A stretch of 42,733 bases of DNA from an uncultured Collinsella sp. (GTDB taxonomy: Bacteria; Actinomycetota; Coriobacteriia; Coriobacteriales; Coriobacteriaceae). The notes beneath the pieces were generated by a model. That model searched no databases and was not told the DNA's origin. It worked only from the letters and a program-made list of their open reading frames with translations. The first letter of the stretch is position 1; each line of letters begins with the position of its first letter. Position numbers and translations under genes: made by a program. The stretch is from positions 1 to 42,733 of the forward strand of contig CABUKS010000020.1 in the NCBI GenBank assembly GCA_902492235.1, read 5' to 3'. Positions 34,529 through 41,604 of this stretch are shown here, one piece after another.

Positions 34529-35346
34529 TTTTCTGCACCCTCCCTGCTCAAAACGTATACAGCAAGTGCAGCTTGCTCTCTCTCCAGTTGGATGCTCGCA
34601 TTCCGCATGCTTTTTTCGATTCCCTGGCGTGACGCGCCCGTCGCAATCTCAAGCAGCCCAGGAATCCCCATAAGGCTCTTTTCAAGCTCCACCTGCACCG
34701 CGTCGAAAGGCTTTTCCATGCTGGTTATTCTTGGTTCGATATCATTTTGAAAATCGAGTCCCGTATTCGCCAGCCGTTGAGCTATTGCCTCTTTGTAGCG
34801 ATTGGCTTGTCCTGGTTTTCTCGCCCACAAATCAAATATTAAAGGGCAAGTCAACTCAACGATTTCGCACGTTCTCTTCTGAGGCTTGTTTCGTCTCTCG
34901 ATTATCCCAATGCTGCTAGCTGTTGCAGCTTCATATAAATTTGAGCACCCTTTTTCGTCAAATATTTTGAGCGATTTAAATCTATCCTTCTCTGCGGCGT
35001 CGATCGCAGCCCGAGCCCGATGATAGGCCGTTCCATCTTGCTCAGTTGAAAGAGAGGATTCCGTTCGAGTCGTCCAGGAGCCAATCCCTATCCCCCCGCG
35101 CAACTCAACCGTTTGCACGAGAATCCGTAAATAACGATAGGCAAGAAATGCGCTAGGGAGGTCTCGAAACATACCCTGAATCTCATCCCCCGCGCTAAAC
35201 ATGAGCGGCTTTTCCAACGAGTCGTAGAACAAAGCGTTCGCACAATTCAACGCTCCAAGAAGGTCATCTTGAGCGCTCTGCCTCTGAGCCTCGTTTAGCT
35301 TTCTCGATTGCTTTATGTCCAGCATCAGCACTGAATAATCCGTCAT
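34522..35346 (-). CDS. SatD family protein (putative nucleotide-cyclase/polymerase-like palm)
   Basis: A 274-residue SatD-family protein, the family named after a Streptococcus mutans acid-tolerance gene and functionally undefined. N-terminal features resemble a cyclase/GGDEF-type palm: VLMLDIKQSRKL with Asp10, the GDE turn in FSAGDEIQGMF (53-55), LRGGIGIGSW (82-91), and GTAYHRARAAIDAA (105-118), like the GxxxxxAA(R/L) helix of class III cyclases. The C-terminus has an HTH-like segment (LLEIATGASRQGIEKSM). Nucleotide chemistry is inferred from these motifs only. Start ATG 35346 has GAGGAG 6 nt upstream. The downstream DUF3307 gene is coupled to it. Confidence 0.8.
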   Translation of the reverse strand: MTDYSVLMLDIKQSRKLNEAQRQSAQDDLLGALNCANALFYDSLEKPLMFSAGDEIQGMFRDLPSAFLAYRYLRILVQTVELRGGIGIGSWTTRTESSLSTEQDGTAYHRARAAIDAAEKDRFKSLKIFDEKGCSNLYEAATASSIGIIERRNKPQKRTCEIVELTCPLIFDLWARKPGQANRYKEAIAQRLANTGLDFQNDIEPRITSMEKPFDAVQVELEKSLMGIPGLLEIATGASRQGIEKSMRNASIQLEREQAALAVYVLSREGAEKC

Positions 35347-35376
35347 CTGTCGCTCCTCAATTGCTACTTTTTACGC

Positions 35377-35405
35377 ATTATAACAACTGTTTTCGTTGCT
35401 AGACA
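35377..35405 (-). promoter_or_regulatory. Promoter of the satD-DUF3307 operon
   Basis: On the minus strand a consensus TATAAT (35382-35377) lies 17 bp from a poor -35, TGTCTA (35405-35400). The first palindrome of the array occupies the spacer between them, so a protein bound there would block RNA polymerase. Confidence 0.6.
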
Positions 35406-35549
35406 CCAAAAGCAACCCTTTTAGTTGCATGAGACATAATGCAACTGTTTTCGTTGCTATATACCAAACGCAACCCTTTTAGTTGCATGTGACAAAATGC
35501 AACGGTTTTCGTTGTCTGATGCCAAACGCAACTCTTATTAAGTAGTTGT
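35383..35549. repeat. Six palindromes, mostly GCAAC-N7-GTTGC, at exact 29-bp intervals
   Basis: 17-bp palindromic sites start at 35383, 35412, 35441, 35470 and 35499, with a degenerate sixth at 35528. Sites 2 and 4 have CCTTTTA in the centre, and sites 1, 3 and 5 have TGTTTTC or GGTTTTC, so the true tandem unit is 58 bp (35412-35469 and 35470-35527), with part-copies on both sides. Linkers of 12 bp also repeat (ATGNGACANAAT; CCAAAC). This is an operator-type array, not a CRISPR. Confidence 0.85.
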
Positions 35550-35669
35550 TAGCTTTCTCACATACATTCATTTACAACAGGCATCTACGAATTCAGCCGT
35601 CTCATATATTCCTTATAAGGCATGAGAAAATGAACGCGATACATCGTATTCAGCGCTAAAAGAGACGAA

Positions 35670-35711
35670 ATGGACATTGACGCAATATCTAAAAAACTAA
35701 GGCTCTGTTAG
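35670..35711 (+). pseudogene. Divergent gene start cut off by an IS end
   Basis: ATG at 35670 opens a frame MDIDAISKKLR that runs straight into the IS end at 35703 and stops at TAG 35709-35711. The fragment looks like the N-terminus of a small HTH protein (MDIxxIxKKLxxLR is a common start in XRE regulators), but eleven residues cannot prove this. It would have been transcribed divergently from satD across the palindrome array. Confidence 0.35.
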
Positions 35712-35757
35712 ACCAGTATCGACATTCAGCCCAATCGTATTTTGAAAATGCAAAGTT

Positions 35758-35797
35758 ATCGCCCCCTTGCAGGGTTTGAATCCGGCAGGGGGGCGAT
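35758..35797 (-). terminator. Hairpin at the left end of the larger IS-derived element
   Basis: ATCGCCCCCTTGC and its complement on the other side of GGGTTTGAATCC form a stem with one or two mismatches, homologous to the perfect hairpin at 33624-33663. It lies downstream of the antitoxin gene on the minus strand and is followed by AACTTTGC. Confidence 0.5.
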
Positions 35798-35831
35798 GTG
35801 CTCAAGATCGGTCGGGTTAATCGTGAAGGGT

Positions 35832-36023
35832 CTACCGTTTCAAGTCGATTGCCGGCGCCTTTACCTTCATCTCGAACAGCATCCCGCCTTCCCGGACGAG
35901 CGCCCTGAGGAACGCGTTGACGGCGGTGGACATGGACAGGCCGAGCTCGTCAAGGATGACGGTGGCCTCCCTCTTGACCTCCGGGTCGACCCGGATCGTC
36001 GTGGCCGGTATGTTCGACGGCAT
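35832..36023 (-). CDS. RelB/DinJ-type antitoxin, orphan
   Basis: A 63-residue ribbon-helix-helix antitoxin: TTIRVDPEVKREATVILDELGLSMSTAVNAFLR is the DinJ/RelB N-terminal DNA-binding pattern. ATG 36023 has GAGGAGGGG upstream. The gene is in frame with the truncated transposase before it, so a fusion is also possible. No toxin gene (YafQ/RelE type) follows before the element ends 130 bp later, so the antitoxin is alone, probably captured when the IS was rearranged. Confidence 0.75.
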   Translation of the reverse strand: MPSNIPATTIRVDPEVKREATVILDELGLSMSTAVNAFLRALVREGGMLFEMKVKAPAIDLKR

Positions 36024-36032
36024 GGCTGCACC

Positions 36033-36409
36033 CCTCCTCGTATATCGCGGTGCGACCATTCTACCGTCTCTACGATGCCGATACGGCATCGCGAACAACC
36101 CCTTCGCGCGGTTGCCCTTGCCCTTGAACGACTCGGGGAAGTGGATCTCATCGAGCTCGCCGCCGCAGCCCCGCCCGACCCTGAATGGGGGCAGTGGGCC
36201 GAGAGGCACTCGATCAGCCTATGGCGCATGGTGTAGGCGGTCTTGAGGCAGACGCGGCTGCGCTCGACCTCGTAGGCGGAGCCGGCCGCGTCGTCGAACG
36301 CCGCCGTGCGGATTACGCCCCTGACGGACTCAATCGCGCGGCGGCGCTCGGTCCCGCTCAGCTTCGCCATGTCCCGTTTGAAGGCGATTACCAGGTCCTC
36401 GGCGTTCAT
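36033..36409 (-). pseudogene. ISXO2-like (IS1595 family) transposase remnant
   Basis: From 36409 the minus-strand frame reads MNAEDLVIAFKRDMAK and then VCLKTAYTMRHRLIEC, the DNA-binding part just before the catalytic domain in ISXO2-like transposases. A frameshift near 36190 moves to ELDEIHFPESFKGKGNRAKG, which is the first catalytic Asp region (DExxFPESFKG). The second and third acidic residues are missing because the frame runs into the antitoxin gene. Not functional. Confidence 0.65.
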
Positions 36410-36483
36410 GCTGCCCCGCGGTCTACGAGGCTAACGATATGGCGCCGTGAGGACAGATGTGTGTCAATCCTGGTCTAACAGAG

Positions 36484-36651
36484 CTTTTTTAATTGACGCG
36501 CTCATATAAATCTTTTCTGCATACTCGACTGCTTCTGCAGCCTCTGCGGCGCTCCGTCATTGGTAAAACGACCTGACAGGGAGGGGAATTTGATGTCATA
36601 GCTGGCGTCTTCATCGGAGGATAAGATTGCTTGATAGCTATATGTTTTCAT
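36484..36651 (-). pseudogene. HicB-type antitoxin, frameshifted and truncated
   Basis: From ATG 36651 the minus strand encodes MKTYSYQAILSSDED, then ASYDIKFPSLSGRFTNDGA, the HicB beta-sheet pattern (Y-x-A-I...Y-x-I-x-FPxLxGxxTxG). One base is lost near 36550, after which the other frame continues AAEAAEAVEYAEKIYMSASIKKAL, the expected helix. The gene is then cut by the IS end at 36483, so the C-terminal DNA-binding part is gone. No HicA toxin is seen upstream. Confidence 0.55.
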
Positions 36652-36836
36652 CTCTAGTCATCTCAGGCTATTATAAATATATCCGTTGGCAGCTTTTACG
36701 ATTTCCGGTACGTTCCAATCGGAATCATTTTTTGGTAGTTGATAGACATGACTTCTGCTTCGTATGTGCATTCAGTATCTTTGCACTGGATAAAATCAAC
36801 TGCATCTAATTTAGCTAGATCGGGAAGCGATATTAC
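36652..36836. other. Short gene-free stretch before the DUF2971 gene
   Basis: On the minus strand, fragments such as ISLPDLAKLDAVDFIQCKDTE and DSDWNVPEIVKAANGYIYNSL in two frames look like the remains of another small protein upstream of the HicB remnant, but there is no start codon and I cannot name the family. Confidence 0.3.
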
Positions 36837-37817
36837 ATGGTGCTAAGCTTGACACAGAAAGAAACATATCGGGAGACGCTGGCTAATCTCGTTGCCAAGC
36901 AAAACGATGGCGCCTCCATTGTTTCCGCAAAGAAGGAGCTGGAAGCGCTATCGACTTCTCTCGTCCCGCGAATGCTTTACCGCTATCGACCTCCAAGTGA
37001 ATACGCTTTTGCCGATCTAGAAAACGCGACTGTTACATTTTCTCATCCAAAGGTTTTCAGCGATCAGTGCGACTCGGTACCGATCTATAACTGGAATGGT
37101 ATAGATGAAATCGAAAGTAATCTCAATGATGATGAACAAGCGTTAAAGATAATAAATCAAATTGATTTTAGACGACTTGCGTTTGTTTTAGGGGTTCTGG
37201 GGGCTCCTTTTAATCCAGCAAGAATAGATGAGTTCAAGATACTATCCGATGAGGGAAAAGTTAGTCTTTTTCGCTTGGCTGTTAAAAATTTGCGCTTATT
37301 TGTTGGAGGATTTGTTGCCCCAGTACATCAGAATAGCTGCCGAAATTGTTGTCGCATTTTGTGCCTAACGGACAATCCTAGCGATTCGAATATGTGGAAT
37401 GTATATTCCGAAAGCCAAGCGGGTTTCGTTCTTGCTTACGACAGAGAAGCTATTCGCAATTGCAACATAGCTAACGGAATGCGCACTGAATTATTACCAA
37501 TTTTATATGATGACGAACCATTTAATTGCGACCCTCAAATTGCTTGGACTGCTGCTAGGATGCTTGGTCTTAATGTGAGCAGCGATGACATGCTTAGTGA
37601 TCTACGGGCAATTTACAGAAAGGGCAGTGTGTTTGAGCGGGAGAACGAATATCGTGCCCGTCTTGTACCAGAGCCAGATGAGCTTGAGATGAATTATGTA
37701 CAACGCCCATGCAAGCCGTTGCGAGTTATTCTTGGGAGCAGGATGACTCAAGAGGATAAAGAGCTTTGCATTTGCGCGGCGAATAAACTGGATATTCCTG
37801 TAGATGAACAGTGCTAG
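36837..37817 (+). CDS. DUF2971 family protein
   Basis: A 326-residue protein with the DUF2971 pattern: MLYRYRPPSEYAFADLENATVTFSHP at about 46-71 (the L(Y/F)(R/K)Y...fadLen.tltfs.P block), CRILCLTDNPSDSNMWNVYSESQAGFVLAYD (Cys, then MWxxY, then GFVLxYD) and GSVFERENEYRARL near the C-terminus. The function is unknown, but members are frequent in phage-defence and mobile regions. The composition is clearly AT-richer than the backbone. ATG 36837 has a weak GGGAAG upstream. Confidence 0.8.
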   Translation: MVLSLTQKETYRETLANLVAKQNDGASIVSAKKELEALSTSLVPRMLYRYRPPSEYAFADLENATVTFSHPKVFSDQCDSVPIYNWNGIDEIESNLNDDEQALKIINQIDFRRLAFVLGVLGAPFNPARIDEFKILSDEGKVSLFRLAVKNLRLFVGGFVAPVHQNSCRNCCRILCLTDNPSDSNMWNVYSESQAGFVLAYDREAIRNCNIANGMRTELLPILYDDEPFNCDPQIAWTAARMLGLNVSSDDMLSDLRAIYRKGSVFERENEYRARLVPEPDELEMNYVQRPCKPLRVILGSRMTQEDKELCICAANKLDIPVDEQC

Positions 37818-37960
37818 TTATCCGTTAATAGTGCCGTATAGTCAATTATTTGTCAGCTGAATCGGGCGTCAGTAGACTCCTGAGCTGGCGATGGCTATAT
37901 CTACGGGGGCATTTCGAAAGATAATTTGATGTAATTTACGTTAACGGGAGTTGTTTGTCT

Positions 37961-38602
37961 ATGACTTTATCTTTATCAAATTGGGATTACTACTTGGTTC
38001 TTGAAAGAGAGCTTGTTAATTCCTTTAATTATGTTGAGCTGAGCAACGATAATTTCTCAACTTATTCGGTTGAATTTGCAAAGATGCTTTTATCGATTTG
38101 TTCTGAATTTGATTCGGTTTTTAAAGATTATGTCGAACTTCGATCCGGAAATAGACCATCTAATATCAAGGAAGCATTCGAGTGCCTGTCTGCTTTGAAT
38201 GATATTGCCTTTGTAAATGAGGTAGTTGACATTGCGATTAACCAGAGTATTTCACTCAAACCTTTTAATGCGTGGATAAATGGAATATATGCAAAATTAA
38301 CTTGGTGGGATAGCTATAACGCTGTGAAACATGATCGTGGTACGTATTTTAGAAAAGCTAATTTGGAGAACTGTTTGAATTCACTGGCAGCTTTATTTTG
38401 TATCGAAATTGTCAGTTTGAAATGTTTTGGAGTTAAGCGTTTGACTCCAGTTAATCGATTGTTTCGTATACCTAACAAACAACTTTGCCGATCATTGCCG
38501 GGCCAAAATGGACAATGGGATTTGGTTATCGATTCTAAGGAGCTGAATGAAACATCAAATATGAGACCTGCAAGTTTGATGATAGCGAAGAGCGTGAGCT
38601 AG
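37961..38602 (+). CDS. HEPN-like protein of unknown function
   Basis: A 213-residue, alpha-helical protein. NWDYYLVLERELVNSFNYVEL, FSTYSVEFAKMLLSICSEFDSV and WWDSYNAVKHDRGTYFRKANLENCLNSLAALF match HEPN-type proteins, in which NxVKHxR carries the Arg/His RNase-like motif. ATG 37961 follows GGGAG by 10 nt; a TTG at 37955 is an alternative. It sits between the DUF2971 and DUF4365 genes in the AT-rich island. Catalytic activity is inferred only. Confidence 0.7.
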   Translation: MTLSLSNWDYYLVLERELVNSFNYVELSNDNFSTYSVEFAKMLLSICSEFDSVFKDYVELRSGNRPSNIKEAFECLSALNDIAFVNEVVDIAINQSISLKPFNAWINGIYAKLTWWDSYNAVKHDRGTYFRKANLENCLNSLAALFCIEIVSLKCFGVKRLTPVNRLFRIPNKQLCRSLPGQNGQWDLVIDSKELNETSNMRPASLMIAKSVS

Positions 38603-39290
38603 CTATACTGTGGATCGCACAAAAAAATAGATGGCGTAAGCGTGGGGGGGGGTGATGACGTCTGCCTGACGCAAAACGGCTTTCGCACTAGAATCTGAAA
38701 TAACCACAAGGAAGGTTCTTGAGAAGGATGAGGACCACAATGTAGATCTTAGCGGACGCCGCGCCCGACATGTTCGCTGAGCCCCACCTCAGCGACGGGA
38801 CGATCGACAGCTGGTGCTTATCCGTAGGCTCTCCGATCAGGTGCTTAATTCGATCATAGAAGCCGAGGCCGATCAGCTTCACTGCAGTGGCGTGAACAGC
38901 CGGAACATCTATTGCGAACGTATTCTTAAGACCTGCAGCGTCGACATTGCCGTTGCTCTCTACTATGAAGTGGCTCAAGTGGTCACCGGGAATTGAGCCC
39001 GTGAGCACGAAATACTGAGCAGTTTAATCAAGAGGGCCGCCTCCCTAGGACTGGGGGCGCAGCTCTCGGCCAATGGTTTCACCGGGTGGTTACTCTGACG
39101 TGCTCGAGCAGGAAGGATGGAGGAGATGGTCCATGCCCCTGGACACAGTGAGTGCTATTTGTTTTATTGGTTATTGTGTCGTTAACCGCTTATTCGATAT
39201 CAACTGACATGCAGTCTAATTATGTTGGTTGATATCTTTAATTTGTCGTTATTAGGTGCTCTTGCGCTAAGGCTGATGGAGCTGATTTTT
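38603..39290. other. 688-bp stretch with IS256 debris and no intact gene
   Basis: Apart from the transposase fragment listed separately, the region has a G10 run (about 38644-38653), GC-rich backbone-like DNA from 38740 to 39130 (unlike its neighbours), and a return to AT-rich DNA at about 39150. A frame reading into the DUF4365 gene starts at 39222 but lacks a ribosome site. Confidence 0.5.
38811..38996 (+). pseudogene. IS256-family transposase N-terminal fragment
   Basis: The frame reads LVLIRRLSDQVLNSIIEAEADQLH, then CSGVNSRNIYCERILKTCSVDIAV. This is the N-terminus of an IS256 (Mutator-type) transposase (EAEADxxxGaxxyeRsxxRxNxRNGYRxRxLxTxvGdixlxiPKLR), with the segment between EAEADQ and NSRN deleted and the DDE domain missing. 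Confidence 0.55.
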
Positions 39291-40148
39291 ATGGCATATC
39301 CTCCGAAACGTCCAAATAGCCACATAATTGATACAGAGGCATGCTCTTTCGTCACCTCCCTTATGCCTTCTGAAAACTGGGTTGTTCGAGACTTAACAGA
39401 ACGTGATTTTGGAATCGATAAAATTTTTGAGCGCTTTGAAAACGGATTCGCTACTGGTGAATTAATGGCAATTCAGGTGAAGGGAACAAACAAGCCACTC
39501 GAAGATAAACCTGAAATTCCATTTTCCATTGATACGAAGACGCTTTTATACGCTGAAATGTTTGCAATACCTTTTCTTATAATTAGATGTTCTTTAGCGG
39601 ATGATGGAGCGTGCTATTTTGTCTGGTTGCAAGAGTATATTCGTGTTCGATTGAATTTCGATAATTCGTCTTGGCGAAAGCAAAGGTCAAATACTATTTT
39701 AATTCCAACTTCTAATAGATTGGGCGATACCTCTGCTGAAAGTCGGTTAATCCATATCTCTCGGTTTCCAAAAATGAAAGAGTCATGGATCAAATATTAT
39801 ATAAATACATGTGATTTAGCGTATCGACTTCCGAATTATATTGAGGATGATACCGTCACATTAGATTTCGCAATACAATACGTTTTGCCTGTTCTTGATA
39901 GCCTTGAGAAGGCTAATAACATGCTTGGTTTAATTTCCAACCACTTTGTCGCTACTAAATTGAGCCAAGCTATTGAGCTTGGAAAACGTATATGCGACAA
40001 AGAGTTTGAAAGCGAATTAACTGATTCGTTTTTTAAATTCGTTTGCCTGTGTTCTGATGTACGCAAATCTATAGATGTGCTATCACTTAGATTCGATGTC
40101 GATCATATGAGGTTTTTATATGAGTCCGAAGGCATAGCGGAGTATTAG
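39291..40148 (+). CDS. DUF4365 putative nuclease-fold protein
   Basis: A 285-residue protein. The N-terminal ~150 residues match DUF4365: HIIDTEACSFVTSLMPSENWVVRDLTERDFGIDKIFE, then GELMAIQVKGT and a strand-rich part. GID43 and IQ62-x-K64 correspond to the D and (E/Q)xK of a PD-(D/E)XK-type fold, in which DUF4365 is often placed. The C-terminal ~130 residues are helical and family-specific. ATG 39291 has GATGGAG upstream. Its low GC marks it as acquired, and DUF4365 genes often sit in defence islands. Confidence 0.75.
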   Translation: MAYPPKRPNSHIIDTEACSFVTSLMPSENWVVRDLTERDFGIDKIFERFENGFATGELMAIQVKGTNKPLEDKPEIPFSIDTKTLLYAEMFAIPFLIIRCSLADDGACYFVWLQEYIRVRLNFDNSSWRKQRSNTILIPTSNRLGDTSAESRLIHISRFPKMKESWIKYYINTCDLAYRLPNYIEDDTVTLDFAIQYVLPVLDSLEKANNMLGLISNHFVATKLSQAIELGKRICDKEFESELTDSFFKFVCLCSDVRKSIDVLSLRFDVDHMRFLYESEGIAEY

Positions 40149-40771
40149 TGCTCTGTTTTTTCTGCGGGTTGAATGTAATGCGGGATTTCTTGTCGAATAC
40201 TTTAATCTACTGCTTATCTTCAAGAAAGATCTGAGATTCGCACAAAGCACAAGTACACTAGGCCCTTCAGCCTCTGACAGAACGGAAAGGTTGAGTTCGT
40301 GAACCGGACGCTCGCGCAGGAGTGGCAGTACGCTCGCGCCTGGGAAAGCAAGGGGTCTAGGGCCGAGGTCCTCGACCCCTTTATCGAGCATTACAATTGG
40401 GACCGTCCTCACAGCACATGCGGGGCTTGCCCCCGATGTCACGCATCGTCGGCGTAAACAACGTCTTGGCACGTAACAACTAGCCGCTATTTCGGGTGCT
40501 CAAGTTTCTGAAGCAATTTGCGTACTTGCGGAACTGCGTAGATCGACATTGATGATGTACTAAAAACTAGTGTTTTTGCCGCCGGCTACCACCGTTCATG
40601 TGTTCCTTGTACTTGCCGTTTGCTTAGTCGATCTTTACTGGCTCAAAGCTCCTATATGCCAATGCTGTTTGCTGCAAGCGATACCCTTATTTTTGACCCT
40701 CGCAATTTAGATGTCGTTCATCGGGCGGCCTTTGCGGAACCTTATATAGGAGGAGTATTGAAACATTGTTA
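40149..40771. other. Gene-poor stretch with IS481 debris
   Basis: Contains the IS481 transposase remnant listed separately. From 40484 to 40771 no gene is recognised. A 38-codon frame (40656-40772) reading FAASDTLIFDPRNLDVVHRA may be another fragment; it ends exactly where the right direct repeat begins. Confidence 0.4.
40233..40483 (+). pseudogene. IS481-family transposase C-terminal remnant
   Basis: The frame encodes IRTKHKYTRPFSL, then a TGA where the family has PQTNGKVE, then NGKVEFVNRTLAQEWQYARAW and PFIEHYNWDRPHS. A frameshift after that gives GLPPMSRIVGVNNVLARNN and a TAG stop. KVERFNRTLxxEWxYxR and HYNxxRPHxxLGGxPP are IS481/DDE signatures. The N-terminal two thirds are absent. Confidence 0.7.
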
Positions 40772-40983
40772 GGGCGACTACCTACACCATCTTTACGCCC
40801 TATGCCGAGCTGTGTCACTACGAGTTCACCTCGCGCGGCAGGGAAGAGGCTAACGAGGAAAAGCTGCGCCGCTGGAAGCGCGAGCAAGCGCTGTTCATGC
40901 AGCGCTGGCCGGAGTTCTTCCTCAGCGGCGATCCGTGGTTGGGGCCGAACTTATCCGATGAGAGTGAGTATTTCTCGGTCTAA
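40762..40983 (+). pseudogene. C-terminal fragment of a two-domain glycosyltransferase
   Basis: The frame reads TIFTPYAELCHYEFTSRGREE, then EEKLRRWKREQALFMQRWPEF and ends GPNLSDESEYFSV, matching the end of the protein encoded at 30358-32844 with few changes (for example Tyr to Cys in ELCHYEF). It has no start and an in-frame stop just upstream. It is the coding part of the right direct repeat. Confidence 0.8.
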
Positions 40984-41137
40984 GGCAATGGTTTTTAGGA
41001 AGTCCTTAACTTTCTTTCGCTTTGAGCTTGGAAGAAAGCAATGGTGGGCTACTAACTAAGACAAATTACGAAAGCTCGATACTTCCGCGATAAATTTATA
41101 CAGGCTTATATAACTCGATATTATCCGATATAGTCTA
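40772..41137 (+). repeat. Right direct repeat bounding the accessory island
   Basis: The partner of 32633-32997, including ~150 bp of non-coding DNA after the stop (AAGTCCTTAACTTTCTTTCGC, ATTACGAAAGCTCGATACTT). Similarity ends at TATAGTCTA; beyond it the two loci differ. Confidence 0.85.
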
Positions 41138-41154
41138 GATTTCGAAATGGTGTG

Positions 41155-41604
41155 TCAGGAGTTCTCCCTTAGGCATTTTGCGGCTATAGGGACAAGGTCG
41201 AACATCGTGTGAACGACGTCACCCGTGTTTGCAACGGTTGCCGTGAACTTGCCGTTTCCAAAATCCATCAGATGGTAGAGGTTGATTGTCAGATCATGCT
41301 GTGCGGCGATTCTCAGAATCCAGTAAGCGCAATTGTCGCTACAGGTTGTGGCGTTGTATATGTTCTGAGGCATGAAGTACATGAGCAGCAGCGTCTTAGT
41401 TCCGCCCGATAGCCTTTCCGGTGGGATAATGCCAAGGATCTTGGTGTTTATTGCGCCGGGTCCAACCACGCCGCCCTTATCAATGGATTTAATAATTCTC
41501 TGCGCAAAAGCATCTTGAAACCATTCGGGCGAATTGATGTTATCGAAGTAAACCGACGTATTATAGATAACGTTTTCCATATCACCATAGTGAATTGTTA
41601 GCAC
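41155..41604 (-). CDS. DUF4869 family protein
   Basis: A 149-residue protein matching DUF4869: MLTIHYGDMENVIYNTSVYFDN, then FAQRIIKSIDKGGVVGPGAI, PERLSGGTKTLLLMY, CSDNCAYWI and LYHLMDFG. It is a small intracellular protein of unknown function common in Firmicutes and Actinobacteria. The start is GTG 41604 with AAGGGA 5 nt upstream. It is single on the minus strand, converging with the right direct repeat. Confidence 0.75.
   Translation of the reverse strand: MLTIHYGDMENVIYNTSVYFDNINSPEWFQDAFAQRIIKSIDKGGVVGPGAINTKILGIIPPERLSGGTKTLLLMYFMPQNIYNATTCSDNCAYWILRIAAQHDLTINLYHLMDFGNGKFTATVANTGDVVHTMFDLVPIAAKCLRENS

Larger units (their letters stand above)
35703..36483. mobile_element. 781-bp IS-derived element (IS1595/ISXO2-like) with an antitoxin gene
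   Basis: The ends CTCTGTTAGACCAGTATCGACA and (reverse complement) CTCTGTTAGACCAGGATTGACA are inverted repeats shared with the 235-bp element at 33568. Inside, on the minus strand, are an ISXO2-like transposase remnant with a frameshift and, where the rest of the transposase should be, a RelB/DinJ-type antitoxin gene. Its left ~115 bp, including a hairpin, match the smaller element. Confidence 0.7.

Noticed and set aside
35383..35549. Regular repeats at 29-bp spacing read as a CRISPR array
   Set aside because: The linkers are only 12 bp and themselves repeat, the repeats are perfect palindromes of two alternating types, there is no cas gene, and one site overlaps a promoter.
36185..36478. Plus-strand ORF within the 781-bp IS element
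   Set aside because: Antisense shadow of the transposase remnant. The minus-strand reading has clear transposase and antitoxin motifs.
40687..40887. Minus-strand ORF over the right direct repeat
   Set aside because: The same shadow frame appears antisense to the intact glycosyltransferase gene at the left repeat.
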